Positions 1-7,449 of a DNA stretch of 64,000 nucleotides are shown here, one piece after another (the first letter of the stretch is position 1; every line of letters begins with the position of its first letter). The stretch is from Curtobacterium sp. SGAir0471 (lineage in GTDB: Bacteria > Actinomycetota > Actinomycetes > Actinomycetales > Microbacteriaceae). Both the position numbers and the translations under genes were made by a program. The stretch covers positions 744,001 to 808,000 of the forward strand of contig NZ_CP027869.1 of the NCBI RefSeq assembly GCF_005490985.1. Direction: 5' to 3'. The notes below the pieces were generated by a model. It saw nothing but the letters and a program-made list of their open reading frames with translations. It was not told the origin of the DNA and ran no database searches.

Positions 1-829
1 GGTCGACGGCGCCGTGGATGCGGAGCGACCAGTCGGCCGGATCGATCGACGGAACCCGGAGCGCCGTGTCGATGCGGTAGAAGTCGGCGTTCGGGGTGAC
101 GTAGGGCGTGATCCCGTCGACGTCGAGCGACGCCCCGGAGGGGACGGCCGGAGCGGTCGTCGCGGCGCGGGGGAGCCGGACAGCGCGTCGTGCGGCCGCC
201 GCAGCCTGCATCGCCGCCGTTCCGGCTCGCGACGCGCCGCCGACGACGATCGCCGCAGCGGCAGCCGTCGCGCTCCACACCAGGAAGGCGCGTCGTTCGG
301 TCGCCGCGGGGCGCGGCGACGCCGACGGCACGGCGGCCGCGGCCTCCCACCGGCGGAGTCGACGCAGGAGCACGCGGAGCACGACGATCGCTGCGGCGAC
401 ACCGAGCACCGTCGGAGCGCCGTCCCAGGTGCCGCTGCCCGAGCGGGTGGTGACGGCGACCAGCGCGAGGACCGCGCCGGCCGCCAGGACGAGCGCGCCG
501 AACGGTGGCCGGGCACGTTCGAGCACGCCGGCGCCCGCGCTGATCGCTGCCGTGATGACGGCCATGAGCACGAAGAGGGCGATCTTGTCCCCGGTTCCGA
601 ACAGCCCGACCATCACGTCCTTCGCCGCCGGGGGAGCGAGGTCGATCACGGCGGAGCCGACGGCCACGAGCGGACTGCCCGCCCCGCCGAGCAGCAGCGC
701 GCCGAACTCGGCGACCGCCAGGAACGCGGCGATCGCGATCACACCACACACGGCCGCGAGCAGGGCCGGACGCCGGACCCGTGTGGGAGTCGGTGCCTGC
801 TCGGCGGTCGGTGTCGCTGTCGTGCTCAC
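1..829 (-). CDS. Molybdopterin-dependent oxidoreductase, membrane-anchored (C-terminus cut by window edge)
   Basis: The reading frame runs off the left edge, so only about the first 276 residues are visible. The N-terminal half has several hydrophobic stretches (about residues 22-50, 70-95, 105-125 and 135-150), followed by a basic stretch and another hydrophobic segment. The visible end holds the start of a sulfite-oxidase/YedY-type fold (DVDGITPYVTPNADFYRID, then the DWSLRIHGAVD strand typical of the Mo-cofactor domain). The family carries out redox reactions on an outer-face molybdenum cofactor; the substrate cannot be told. The GTG start is chosen because a TACGCT -10 box ends exactly six bases before it, suggesting a leaderless transcript. 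The catalytic Cys is outside the window. The family call is fairly firm; function beyond that is unknown. Confidence 0.75.
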   Translation of the reverse strand, partial: MSTTATPTAEQAPTPTRVRRPALLAAVCGVIAIAAFLAVAEFGALLLGGAGSPLVAVGSAVIDLAPPAAKDVMVGLFGTGDKIALFVLMAVITAAISAGAGVLERARPPFGALVLAAGAVLALVAVTTRSGSGTWDGAPTVLGVAAAIVVLRVLLRRLRRWEAAAAVPSASPRPAATERRAFLVWSATAAAAAIVVGGASRAGTAAMQAAAAARRAVRLPRAATTAPAVPSGASLDVDGITPYVTPNADFYRIDTALRVPSIDPADWSLRIHGAVD

Positions 830-996
830 CCGTGCAGCGTAGGTCGACGTCGCCGCGGACGGGCTGACAGCCGCGTGCTCGTGGACGGCGGGCGTCCGCT
901 CCGCGGCTGTGCAGGGATCGTCACCCCGACGGGTTCGTCGAGCGTTCACTGCTCACGGACAGCGCGGCCGACCGGACCCGTGCGAGGATCGGGAGC

Positions 997-1683
997 GTGT
1001 TGGACCGACCAGACCGCGTGCCCCGCCGCGGTCGCGTGCGGCGGTCGCGCTCCGCGTGGACGGTCGGACGGCGCTTCGCGGTCCTGCGCTGGAGCATCGT
1101 CGGCATCTGGACCGCACTCCTGGTCGGCCGGATCATCGTCGTCTCGACGGCGCCGCAGACCGACCTGACGTTCTTCGGCATCGCCGAGCTCGTCGCGATC
1201 ACCGTCGGGGTGGTCGGCGTCGTCGTCGCCGTCGTGCGCGCCCGGGCGATCCGCCGTCGCCGTGCGGACGAAGCGCTCGCGCTGGCGATCCGTCGCATCG
1301 ACCCGACCGTCTGGCTGGTCCCGGCAGCGCCGACTCCGGAGCTGCGGCAGGACGTGCAGCGGACCCGACCCGAGGCCACCCTGGGCGAGCGGGTGACCTG
1401 GGCGTTCGGAGCCACCGAGGCATCGCTGTGGGAGCTCGAGGAGCGCCGGGCGACCCGGTTGCTCGTGATCCGCTGGAGCCGCATGGTGCACGTCGGCGTC
1501 GAGGACGTCCTCGGGGAGCGGAACGCGAGCGCCGTGGCCATGCACTACGTGCGACCGGACGACAGCGCCGCCGTCGCGACCTTCTTCGTCCGCTCGTCCC
1601 CGGGATCCCGTCGACTGCTCGGGCGGGGTCCCAGGCTCGAGCGGCTCGTCGCCGACCTCGCGCGCGAGCGCATCGTCGCCTGA
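997..1683 (+). CDS. Hypothetical membrane protein, 228 aa
   Basis: I do not recognise a family. A basic N-terminus (about residues 1-25) is followed by two hydrophobic segments (about 29-50 and 58-82), a short RRRR stop-transfer region and a soluble domain of about 145 residues that begins with a run of Ala/Leu/Arg. Codon third positions are strongly G/C, as in neighbouring genes, so it looks genuinely coding. The GTG start is preceded by GAGGAT seven bases upstream and by a weak GGGAG, so it could be leaderless. It is divergent from the truncated oxidoreductase and convergent with gnd, with a shared hairpin between the two 3' ends. A two-TM anchor with a cytosolic domain is the only supported statement. 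Confidence 0.6.
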   Translation: MLDRPDRVPRRGRVRRSRSAWTVGRRFAVLRWSIVGIWTALLVGRIIVVSTAPQTDLTFFGIAELVAITVGVVGVVVAVVRARAIRRRRADEALALAIRRIDPTVWLVPAAPTPELRQDVQRTRPEATLGERVTWAFGATEASLWELEERRATRLLVIRWSRMVHVGVEDVLGERNASAVAMHYVRPDDSAAVATFFVRSSPGSRRLLGRGPRLERLVADLARERIVA

Positions 1684-1746
1684 CCCGCAGCGCCCGTCCG
1701 CAGGCGGGAGCGCGGGCGTGGGCGGTGGTGCTCGACCGCCTCGCAC

Positions 1747-1780
1747 GCAGCAGGCCCCGTCGGATGACGGAGCCTGCTGC
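1747..1780. terminator. Hairpin between convergent genes
   Basis: Inverted repeat with a nine-base outer arm (GCAGCAGGC against GCCTGCTGC) and further inner pairing (CCCGTC against GACGGA, one mismatch). It lies between the 3' ends of the 228-aa gene and gnd and could terminate both. No U-tract follows on either strand. Confidence 0.7.
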
Positions 1781-1789
1781 GCACCCGGG

Positions 1790-3259
1790 TCAGTGCGTGG
1801 AGGGTTCCTGCTCGACCTCGCGGCGGCCGTCCTCGGACCACAGCGTGTGGAAGGTGCCGTCCTTGTCGACGCGCTGGTAGGTGTGCGCGCCGAAGAAGTC
1901 GCGCTGCCCCTGGATGAGCGCCGCCGGCAGGCGGTCGGACGCCAGCGAGTCGAAGTACGCCAGCGCGGACGAGAACCCCGGGGCGGGGATGCCCGACGCC
2001 GCGGCGATGCCGACGATGCGGCGCCAGGCCGCCTCGCCCTCGGCGACGGCGTCCGCGAAGTACGGGTCGACCAGCAGGCTCTCGAGCGAGGGGTTCTTGT
2101 CGTACGCCTCGACGATGCGGTTGAGGAACTGTGCACGGATGATGCAGCCGCCGCGCCAGATCTTCGCGATGTCGCCCAGGTTGATGTCCCAGTCGTACTC
2201 CTTCGCCCCGGCGATGATGAGGTCGAAGCCCTGCGCGTACGCGACGACCTTCGACGCGTACAGCGCCGCGCGGACGTCGTCCTCGAAGGTGTCGGGCACG
2301 TCGACGACGTCCGGACGGCTCGTGACCGAGCGCTGCACGGCGGCGCGCTGGGTCGGCTTCGACGACACGGCCCGGGCGAACACGGCCTCGCCGATGCCCG
2401 ACACCGGGATCCCGAGGCCGACCGCGTTCTGCACGGTCCAGACGCCGGTGCCCTTGGAGCCGGCCTCGTCGCGGATGACGTCGACGAGCGGCTTGCCGGT
2501 GTCGGCGTCCTGCTGCTTGAGGACCTCGCCCGTGATCTCGATCAGGTACGACTCGAGGTCGCCCTCGTTCCACTTCTCGTAGATCTGCACGAGTTCGTCG
2601 ACCGAGTGCCCGCCGGCACGACGGAGCAGGTCGTAGGACTCGGCGATCAGCTGCATGTCGGCGTACTCGATGCCGTTGTGGACCATCTTGACGAAGTGAC
2701 CGGCACCGTCGGTCCCGATGTGCGTCACGCACGGCTCGCCCTCCGCCACTGCGGCGATCGACTTCAGGATCGGTCCGAGGGTCTCCCACGCCTCGTCCGA
2801 ACCGCCGGGCATGATCGACGGGCCCTTCAGCGCGCCCTCCTCGCCACCCGAGATGCCGGTGCCGACGAAGTTCAGGCCCTTCTCGCGCAGGTCGTGCTCA
2901 CGGCGGATGGTGTCGTGGAAGTTCGCGTTGCCGCCGTCGACGATGATGTCGCCTTCCTCGAAGCGGTCGGCGAGCTGCTCGATGACGGCGTCGGTACCCT
3001 TGCCGGCCTGCACCATGATGATCGCGGTGCGCGGCTTCGACAGCGACGCGACGAAGCCGTCGATGTCCTCCGACGCGATGAACCCCATGTCACCGTGCTC
3101 GTCCATGAGCTCCTGGGTCCGTGCGTAGGTGCGGTTGTAGACCGCGACCGTGTTGCCCTCGCGCGAGGCGAGGTTGCGGGCCAGGTTCGAGCCCATCACC
3201 GCCAGACCGACGACACCGATGTTCGCTGTGCCGCCGTCGTGCTGTTCGTTGTCCGCCAC
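1790..3259 (-). CDS. gnd: 6-phosphogluconate dehydrogenase (decarboxylating)
   Basis: Oxidatively decarboxylates 6-phosphogluconate to ribulose 5-phosphate, the third step of the oxidative pentose phosphate pathway, in the cytosol. The 489-residue length fits the long homodimeric family. The N-terminal Rossmann motif is GVVGLAVMGSNLARN, followed by YNRT (NADP phosphate contact), the substrate loop FVGTGISGGEEGALKGPSIMPGG and the catalytic region GAGHFVKMVHNGIEYADMQLIAE with its Lys. The C-terminal arm contains AQRDFFGAHTYQR-type residues. The GTG start has GGAG upstream. It is divergent from gntK, whose product 6-phosphogluconate is its substrate, so the pair forms a gluconate utilisation module. 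The family assignment is secure. Confidence 0.97.
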   Translation of the reverse strand: MADNEQHDGGTANIGVVGLAVMGSNLARNLASREGNTVAVYNRTYARTQELMDEHGDMGFIASEDIDGFVASLSKPRTAIIMVQAGKGTDAVIEQLADRFEEGDIIVDGGNANFHDTIRREHDLREKGLNFVGTGISGGEEGALKGPSIMPGGSDEAWETLGPILKSIAAVAEGEPCVTHIGTDGAGHFVKMVHNGIEYADMQLIAESYDLLRRAGGHSVDELVQIYEKWNEGDLESYLIEITGEVLKQQDADTGKPLVDVIRDEAGSKGTGVWTVQNAVGLGIPVSGIGEAVFARAVSSKPTQRAAVQRSVTSRPDVVDVPDTFEDDVRAALYASKVVAYAQGFDLIIAGAKEYDWDINLGDIAKIWRGGCIIRAQFLNRIVEAYDKNPSLESLLVDPYFADAVAEGEAAWRRIVGIAAASGIPAPGFSSALAYFDSLASDRLPAALIQGQRDFFGAHTYQRVDKDGTFHTLWSEDGRREVEQEPSTH

Positions 3260-3372
3260 CTGAGTCTCCTTCGTCCTGACGTGTCGCGGCCCACCGTACG
3301 ACCGACACCTTGGGTCGGCACGGGTGTTCCCGTGACTGGGGACGGGAAGCGGACGACCCGTACTGTGGAGGG

Positions 3373-3912
3373 ATGACCGACCACGACGTCCTCCCGCCCG
3401 TGCTCGTGATGGGCGTCTCCGGCTCGGGCAAGTCCACGATCGGCCAGGCCCTCGCCGACGCGCTCGCGGAGCAGGGCCAGCCGAGCACGTTCGTGGACGC
3501 CGACGACCTGCACCCGGCCGCCAACAAGGAGAAGATGCGGCAGGGCACGCCCCTCACCGACGAGGACCGCTGGCCCTGGCTCGACGCCTGCGCGGCGCGC
3601 ATCGCCGAGGTGCAGGCTTCGGGTCACCGCTGCGTGATGGCGAACTCCGCGCTGAAGCGGGTCTACCGCGACCGCCTCCGCAGCGCGGCGCCCGACCTCG
3701 TCATCGCCTTCCTGGACGGCTCGTACGAGCTCATCGCCGAGCGCCAGTCGCACCGTCACCACGAGTACATGCCGTCGTCGCTGCTCGACTCGCAGTTCGC
3801 GACCCTCGAACGGCCGCAGCCCGACGAGACCGCCGTCGCGGTGTCGATCGAGGGTTCGGTCGACGACACCGTGGCGACGATCACGTCGGCGCTGTCGGTC
3901 ACTTCCGGCTGA
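3373..3912 (+). CDS. gntK: Gluconokinase
   Basis: Phosphorylates gluconate to 6-phosphogluconate. The protein is 179 residues, typical of GntK. The P-loop VMGVSGSGKSTIGQAL lies near residue 15, the gluconate-binding region FVDADDLHPAANKEKMRQGTPLTDEDRWPW around 40-70, and the lid region SHRHHEYMPSSLLDSQFATLE near 130-150. The ATG at 3373 is preceded by GGAGGG and a TACTGT box, which is why it is chosen over an upstream in-frame start. It is divergent from gnd. Its last 14 bases overlap the 3' end of the SHOCT-domain gene on the other strand. No gluconate permease is visible in the window. Confidence 0.95.
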   Translation: MTDHDVLPPVLVMGVSGSGKSTIGQALADALAEQGQPSTFVDADDLHPAANKEKMRQGTPLTDEDRWPWLDACAARIAEVQASGHRCVMANSALKRVYRDRLRSAAPDLVIAFLDGSYELIAERQSHRHHEYMPSSLLDSQFATLERPQPDETAVAVSIEGSVDDTVATITSALSVTSG

Positions 3913-4144
3913 GCTCCGCGAGCCGCGAGCGGTACTCGTCAGCGTCGATGTCGCCGCGCGCGAAGCGGTCGGCGAGGACCGCCCTCGCGTCGGACCGCGC
4001 GCGCCAGCCGCCGCGGCGCAGGACGCCGAACACGACGGCGACGGCCAGGAGCACCAGCAGGAAGAACGCCGGGAAGAGGAAGAAGGGCGGGCCGCCGTGC
4101 CCGTACGGGCCGACGGCGGCGATGGTCGAGAGAGCGGTGTGCAC
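3899..4144 (-). CDS. Small SHOCT-domain membrane protein, 81 aa
   Basis: A short protein with a glycine/proline-rich start, one strong transmembrane segment (about residues 20-42, FFLFPAFFLLVLLAVAVVFG) and a C-terminal SHOCT motif (LADRFARGDIDADEYRSRL), a short helical module often at the C-terminus of actinobacterial membrane proteins. The GTG start is supported by an AGGAGG ribosome-binding site five to seven bases upstream. The gene is divergent from the kinase/regulator pair that follows. A perfect 18-bp palindrome lies between them, so it may be a target of that two-component system. Its biochemical role is unknown. Confidence 0.8.
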   Translation of the reverse strand: MHTALSTIAAVGPYGHGGPPFFLFPAFFLLVLLAVAVVFGVLRRGGWRARSDARAVLADRFARGDIDADEYRSRLAELSRK

Positions 4145-4284
4145 GGTTGCCTCCTGTGCGGGTCGTGCCGCCCGGTCGGGCGACGTTCCAAGCGTCCGAC
4201 CTGGAGGCTCGTCCCGCGTCCGCCACGAGGGCCCACTCCCGCCTGCTCCCCGCAGCCGTAGCGCCGTCCCTCCTGCACTCCCGG

Positions 4285-4302
4285 CTACTCCCCGGGGAGT
4301 AG
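4285..4302. promoter_or_regulatory. Perfect 18-bp palindrome, candidate response-regulator operator
   Basis: CTACTCCCC followed directly by GGGGAGTAG, a perfect inverted repeat in the 216-base divergent region between the SHOCT gene and the histidine kinase. Its position, about 47 bases upstream of the kinase -10 box, suits autoregulation by the adjacent LuxR-type regulator. Binding is an inference. Confidence 0.5.
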
Positions 4303-4360
4303 TCCACAGCTCCTGCCACGGCCCGATGCCGTGGTGTCCGGCCGACCCTAGGCTCGGACC

Positions 4361-4476
4361 ATGCACCGCACTCCCAGTGCCTCCGCCGAGGCGACCGACG
4401 ACCAGCGGGACGGCGTCCGCCGCTTCGCCCGGGTCGGGCGGGTGCTGCCGGTCGCACTCCTGCAGATCGCGGGACA
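4361..4476 (+). other. N-terminal segment of the histidine kinase in a different frame (apparent frameshift)
   Basis: ATG at 4361 follows a TAGGCT box by exactly six bases, the leaderless arrangement seen at many genes here. The frame encodes a plausible kinase N-terminus ending VGRVLPVALLQIAG, the first half of a transmembrane helix, with high third-position GC. It then leaves frame at the GGG run at 4471-4473. Adding one G would join it as IAG-T-LLAARLP to the main kinase frame that starts at 4477. Confidence 0.65.
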
Positions 4477-5820
4477 TTGCTGGCGGCGCGTTTGCCGAGC
4501 GGTCCGGCCGACGGTTCCACCGTCGGCCCTCGCAGCGGCCCGCCGTGGGCGTCCCACGTCCTCGGGTCCTCGATCGCGGACCCGGCGGTCCCGGGTCCGC
4601 TCGCGATCGTGCTGCTCGTCGCCGGGGTGCTCGTCCTCCCGTGGCGGTGGCGGTGGCCGACGGCCGTCCTGCTGGTCACCCTCGCGACGACGATCGGCTA
4701 CGCCCTGCTGGTCAGCCCGCGGGGACCGTTCGTGGCCGCGCTGACGATGGCCGCGGTGAACGCGTGGCTCCGTGGGCGCCGCACCATCACGGGGATCGCG
4801 CTCGGGGTGGCGGTCGCCGTGCTGCCGACCGCCGACGAATTCCTCGGACGGAAACCCGCGCGGGACCTCGACGCGGTGTTCCTCGCCGTGGCGTGGGCCG
4901 TGGTGACGTTGGCCATCGCAGAGCTCGTCCGGGTCCGACTCGAGCGCGTCGCGGAACGTCGTCGCCGACGTGCGGCTGCGGAGCGGGACCGTGCGCGTGA
5001 CGAGCGCGTCCGCATCGCCCGGGAACTCCACGACTCCGTCGCGCACAGCATGTCGCTCATCAACCTGCAGGCGGGTGTGGCGCTCCACCTGGGGTCCGAG
5101 CTCCCCGAGCAGACGCGCAGTTCGCTCGCCGACATCCGCGACACCAGCCGCGAGGCCCTGGTCGAGCTCCGGACGATCCTCGGGGTCCTGCGGTCGGTCG
5201 ACGGACCCCGCGATCCTGATACGGGCGAGTCGGGCGAGTCGGGCGAGTCGGGAGAGCCGGGCGACGAGTCGCGCGACGGCGGATCACCGAGGGATCCGTC
5301 GATCGGCATCTGGGCTGCTGGCGGAACGCCGGCCCCGAGCGCTCCGGATCGTAGCCCCGTGCCCGGGCTCGACCGCCTGGCCGACCTGGTCGAACGGGCA
5401 CGTGCAGCCGGTGTGGACGTCACGGCCGACGTCGAGGGCGACCTCGCGCAGCTGGACCGCACCGTCGACCGCTCGGCGTTCCGCATCGTGCAGGAGTCCC
5501 TGACGAACGTGATGAAGCACGCTCCCGAGCACCGCGCGCGCATCGCCGTGCGGGTCGAGCCGGACGTCCTCGAGCTGTCGGTGCAGGACACACCCTCCCC
5601 GGGCCGCACCGTGACCGCGGAACGGCGGACGCCGCTGCTCGGTCCGTCGGGCAACGGCGTCATCGGGATGCGCGAGCGAGCGACGTCCGTCGGCGGCACC
5701 CTGTCCGCCGGACCGACGCCCGACGGGGGATGGCGCGTCGCCGCTCGACTGCCGTCGGCTGCGGCTGCGGCTGCGGCTGCGTCGCCGTCCCGCCTGGCCG
5801 AGACCGAGGAGCGACCGTGA
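4477..5820 (+). CDS. Sensor histidine kinase, NarL/DesK-like (likely missing its N-terminus through a frameshift)
   Basis: Autophosphorylating kinase of a two-component system. The frame as it stands is 447 residues from a TTG without a convincing ribosome-binding site. Several transmembrane segments lie at about residues 40-120 and 130-150. They are followed by a basic coiled region, the HisKA_3 dimerisation box ARELHDSVAHS with phospho-acceptor His185, the ATPase N-box FRIVQESLTNVMKHA, and the G-box GNGVIGMRERATSVGGTL. A GES-repeat linker (5222-5251) and an alanine run close to the C-terminus come from short nucleotide repeats. The stop overlaps the regulator's GTG (GTGA), so the two are translationally coupled. 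The real gene probably begins at 4361, one base out of frame. The signal sensed is unknown. Confidence 0.85.
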   Translation: MLAARLPSGPADGSTVGPRSGPPWASHVLGSSIADPAVPGPLAIVLLVAGVLVLPWRWRWPTAVLLVTLATTIGYALLVSPRGPFVAALTMAAVNAWLRGRRTITGIALGVAVAVLPTADEFLGRKPARDLDAVFLAVAWAVVTLAIAELVRVRLERVAERRRRRAAAERDRARDERVRIARELHDSVAHSMSLINLQAGVALHLGSELPEQTRSSLADIRDTSREALVELRTILGVLRSVDGPRDPDTGESGESGESGEPGDESRDGGSPRDPSIGIWAAGGTPAPSAPDRSPVPGLDRLADLVERARAAGVDVTADVEGDLAQLDRTVDRSAFRIVQESLTNVMKHAPEHRARIAVRVEPDVLELSVQDTPSPGRTVTAERRTPLLGPSGNGVIGMRERATSVGGTLSAGPTPDGGWRVAARLPSAAAAAAAASPSRLAETEERP

Positions 5821-6500
5821 CTCCAGCCGATGACCCGATCCGCGTCGTGCTCGTGGACGACCAGGTGCTCATCCGCGCCGGGTTGCGGGCACTGGTCGAC
5901 GCCGAACCCGGCATGACCGTGGTCGGTGAGGCCGGCGACGGCGACCAGGCCGTCGCGACCGTCCGACGCGAGCGTCCCGACGTCGTGTTGATGGACATCC
6001 GCATGCCGGGGACGGACGGACTCGTCGCGACGCAGCGCATCTCGGCAGACCCGGACCTCGACGGCGTGCACGTGGTGATCCTCACCACCTTCGAGGAGGA
6101 CTCGTACGTGTTCGAGGCGATCCGCGGCGGTGCGGCCGGGTTCCTCGTGAAGGACACCGAACCCGCGGAGCTGCTCCGCGCGGTCCGCACCGTGCACGCG
6201 GGGGAGTCCCTGCTCTCGCCCGGGCCGACACGGTCCCTGGTCGCCGCCTACGCCACGCACGCCAAGCCGTCGGCGCTCGCGCCCGCCCTCGACGTGCTGA
6301 CGGAGCGCGAGCGGCAGGTGATGCAGCTCGTCGCCCTCGGCCTCACCAACACGGAGATCGCCGAACGGCTCTTCGTCAGTCCGATGACCACGAAGACGCA
6401 CGTCTCCCGCGCCATGATCAAGCTCGGTGCCCGGGACCGCGCGCAGCTCGTGGTGTTCGCCTACGAGACCGGCCTGGTGACGCCGGGCTGGCAGCCGTGA
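5817..6500 (+). CDS. LuxR/NarL-family response regulator
   Basis: 227 residues. The receiver domain (about 8-125) has acidic pocket VLVDDQ, phospho-acceptor Asp60 in LMDIRMPGTDG, the conserved Thr in LTTFEED and Lys in LVKDTEPAELL. The C-terminal LuxR-type helix-turn-helix (about 160-220) reads LTERERQVMQLVALGLTNTEIAERLFVSPMTTKTHVSRAMIKLGARDRAQLVV. The GTG start overlaps the kinase stop by four bases and follows GAGGAG. It is the partner of the upstream kinase. Its target may be the palindrome at 4285-4302 between the kinase and the SHOCT gene (inferred). Confidence 0.95.
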   Translation: MTPADDPIRVVLVDDQVLIRAGLRALVDAEPGMTVVGEAGDGDQAVATVRRERPDVVLMDIRMPGTDGLVATQRISADPDLDGVHVVILTTFEEDSYVFEAIRGGAAGFLVKDTEPAELLRAVRTVHAGESLLSPGPTRSLVAAYATHAKPSALAPALDVLTERERQVMQLVALGLTNTEIAERLFVSPMTTKTHVSRAMIKLGARDRAQLVVFAYETGLVTPGWQP

Positions 6501-7157
6501 TCAGGACCGGCGCGCGATGACGGCGGCGTGCGGGCGAGCACCGACGTCGGCCCGTCGCTGCACCGTGTCGACCGTGAACCCGGCGTCCTGCAGGACGGCG
6601 ACCATCCGCTCGACGGGCCAGCGGTACGCCGTCGTCACGGCGTGGTCGAACGGTTCGAGGGTCGGCCCCTCGAAGAACCCGACGAGCAGTGTGCCGTCCG
6701 GTGCCAGGACACGGTGGACCTCCGCAAGCGCTGCCGGCACCCGGGTCGGTTCGTGGTGCACGAGTGCGTACCAGGAGAGCACCCCTCCGGCACCGGCGTC
6801 GGGCAGCCCCGTCGCCTCCGACGTCCCCGGTCGGAACTCGACCTCGGGGGCGGCTGCACGCGCGAGCGCGACGAACCGTGGCACGGGCTCGATGCCGACG
6901 ACGACGTGGCCGCGACGGTGCAGGTGCGCTGCCCAGTGGCCGGGGCCGTACCCCACGTCGAGCAGGAGTCCGGGCGTCGCGTCCGCCCACGCCTCGACGA
7001 GTGCCCGGTCCTCGGGGTGGACCGCGCGCATCGAGCCGAGGACCGCGGCGTACTCGTCCGCTCGGTCCCCGTAGGCGGCCACGACGTGGTCGACGCCGTG
7101 GCCCGGTGCGCTGGCCGCGTTCGGTGCGCTGGCCGCGGTCGCCGGTGGGTGCTGCAC
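6501..7157 (-). CDS. Class I SAM-dependent methyltransferase
   Basis: 218 residues. The SAM-binding motif I is LLLDVGYGPGHWAAHL (about residues 50-65), followed by an acidic strand end (VVGIEPVPRFVALAR), motif post-II GLPDAGAGGVLSWYALVHHEP and FEGPTLEPFDHAVTTAYRWPVERM near the C-terminus, as in Methyltransf_11 proteins. The acceptor substrate cannot be predicted. The GTG start is chosen because TACCGT lies six bases upstream (leaderless pattern); longer upstream frames run into a tandem array with no coding character. Its 3' end abuts the regulator gene on the opposite strand with no spacing. Confidence 0.85.
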   Translation of the reverse strand: MQHPPATAASAPNAASAPGHGVDHVVAAYGDRADEYAAVLGSMRAVHPEDRALVEAWADATPGLLLDVGYGPGHWAAHLHRRGHVVVGIEPVPRFVALARAAAPEVEFRPGTSEATGLPDAGAGGVLSWYALVHHEPTRVPAALAEVHRVLAPDGTLLVGFFEGPTLEPFDHAVTTAYRWPVERMVAVLQDAGFTVDTVQRRADVGARPHAAVIARRS

Positions 7158-7181
7158 AGCTCGACGGTACCGACGGGCACC

Positions 7182-7334
7182 GACGTGACCGCGCTGACGT
7201 GACCGCGCTGACGTGACCGCGCTGACGTGGCCGCACTGGCGCGTCCGCACTGACGTGGCCGCGCCGGTGGGCCGCACCGACCAGGCCGCAGCGACCAGGC
7301 CGCACCGACGTGACCGCAATGACGTGGCCGCGCC
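7182..7334. repeat. Imperfect 14-bp tandem array, about 11 units
   Basis: Units resemble GACGTGACCGCGCT. Three identical copies at 7182-7223 are followed by diverged ones (GACGTGGCCGCACT, GACCAGGCCGCACC and similar) out to 7334; one unit is 13 bases. The array fills most of the 292-base gap between the methyltransferase start and the 3' end of the surface protein. It is open in some frames, but those translations are arginine/valine-rich shadows. Confidence 0.8.
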
Positions 7335-7449
7335 GCCCCATCCGTCCCGACCTGTCGAGTCCGCGCTCGACCCCGGGCCGGACGCACGACGGCGAGGTCG
7401 GGCCGCCCGGCAGCGACCCGACCCCGCCGTGCGCGGTGTCCGACCGATG

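Noticed and set aside
14..1168. Long arginine-rich open frames on the plus strand over the molybdopterin oxidoreductase
   Set aside because: Very GC-rich DNA keeps antisense frames open; the minus-strand frame has recognisable motifs and the plus frames do not.
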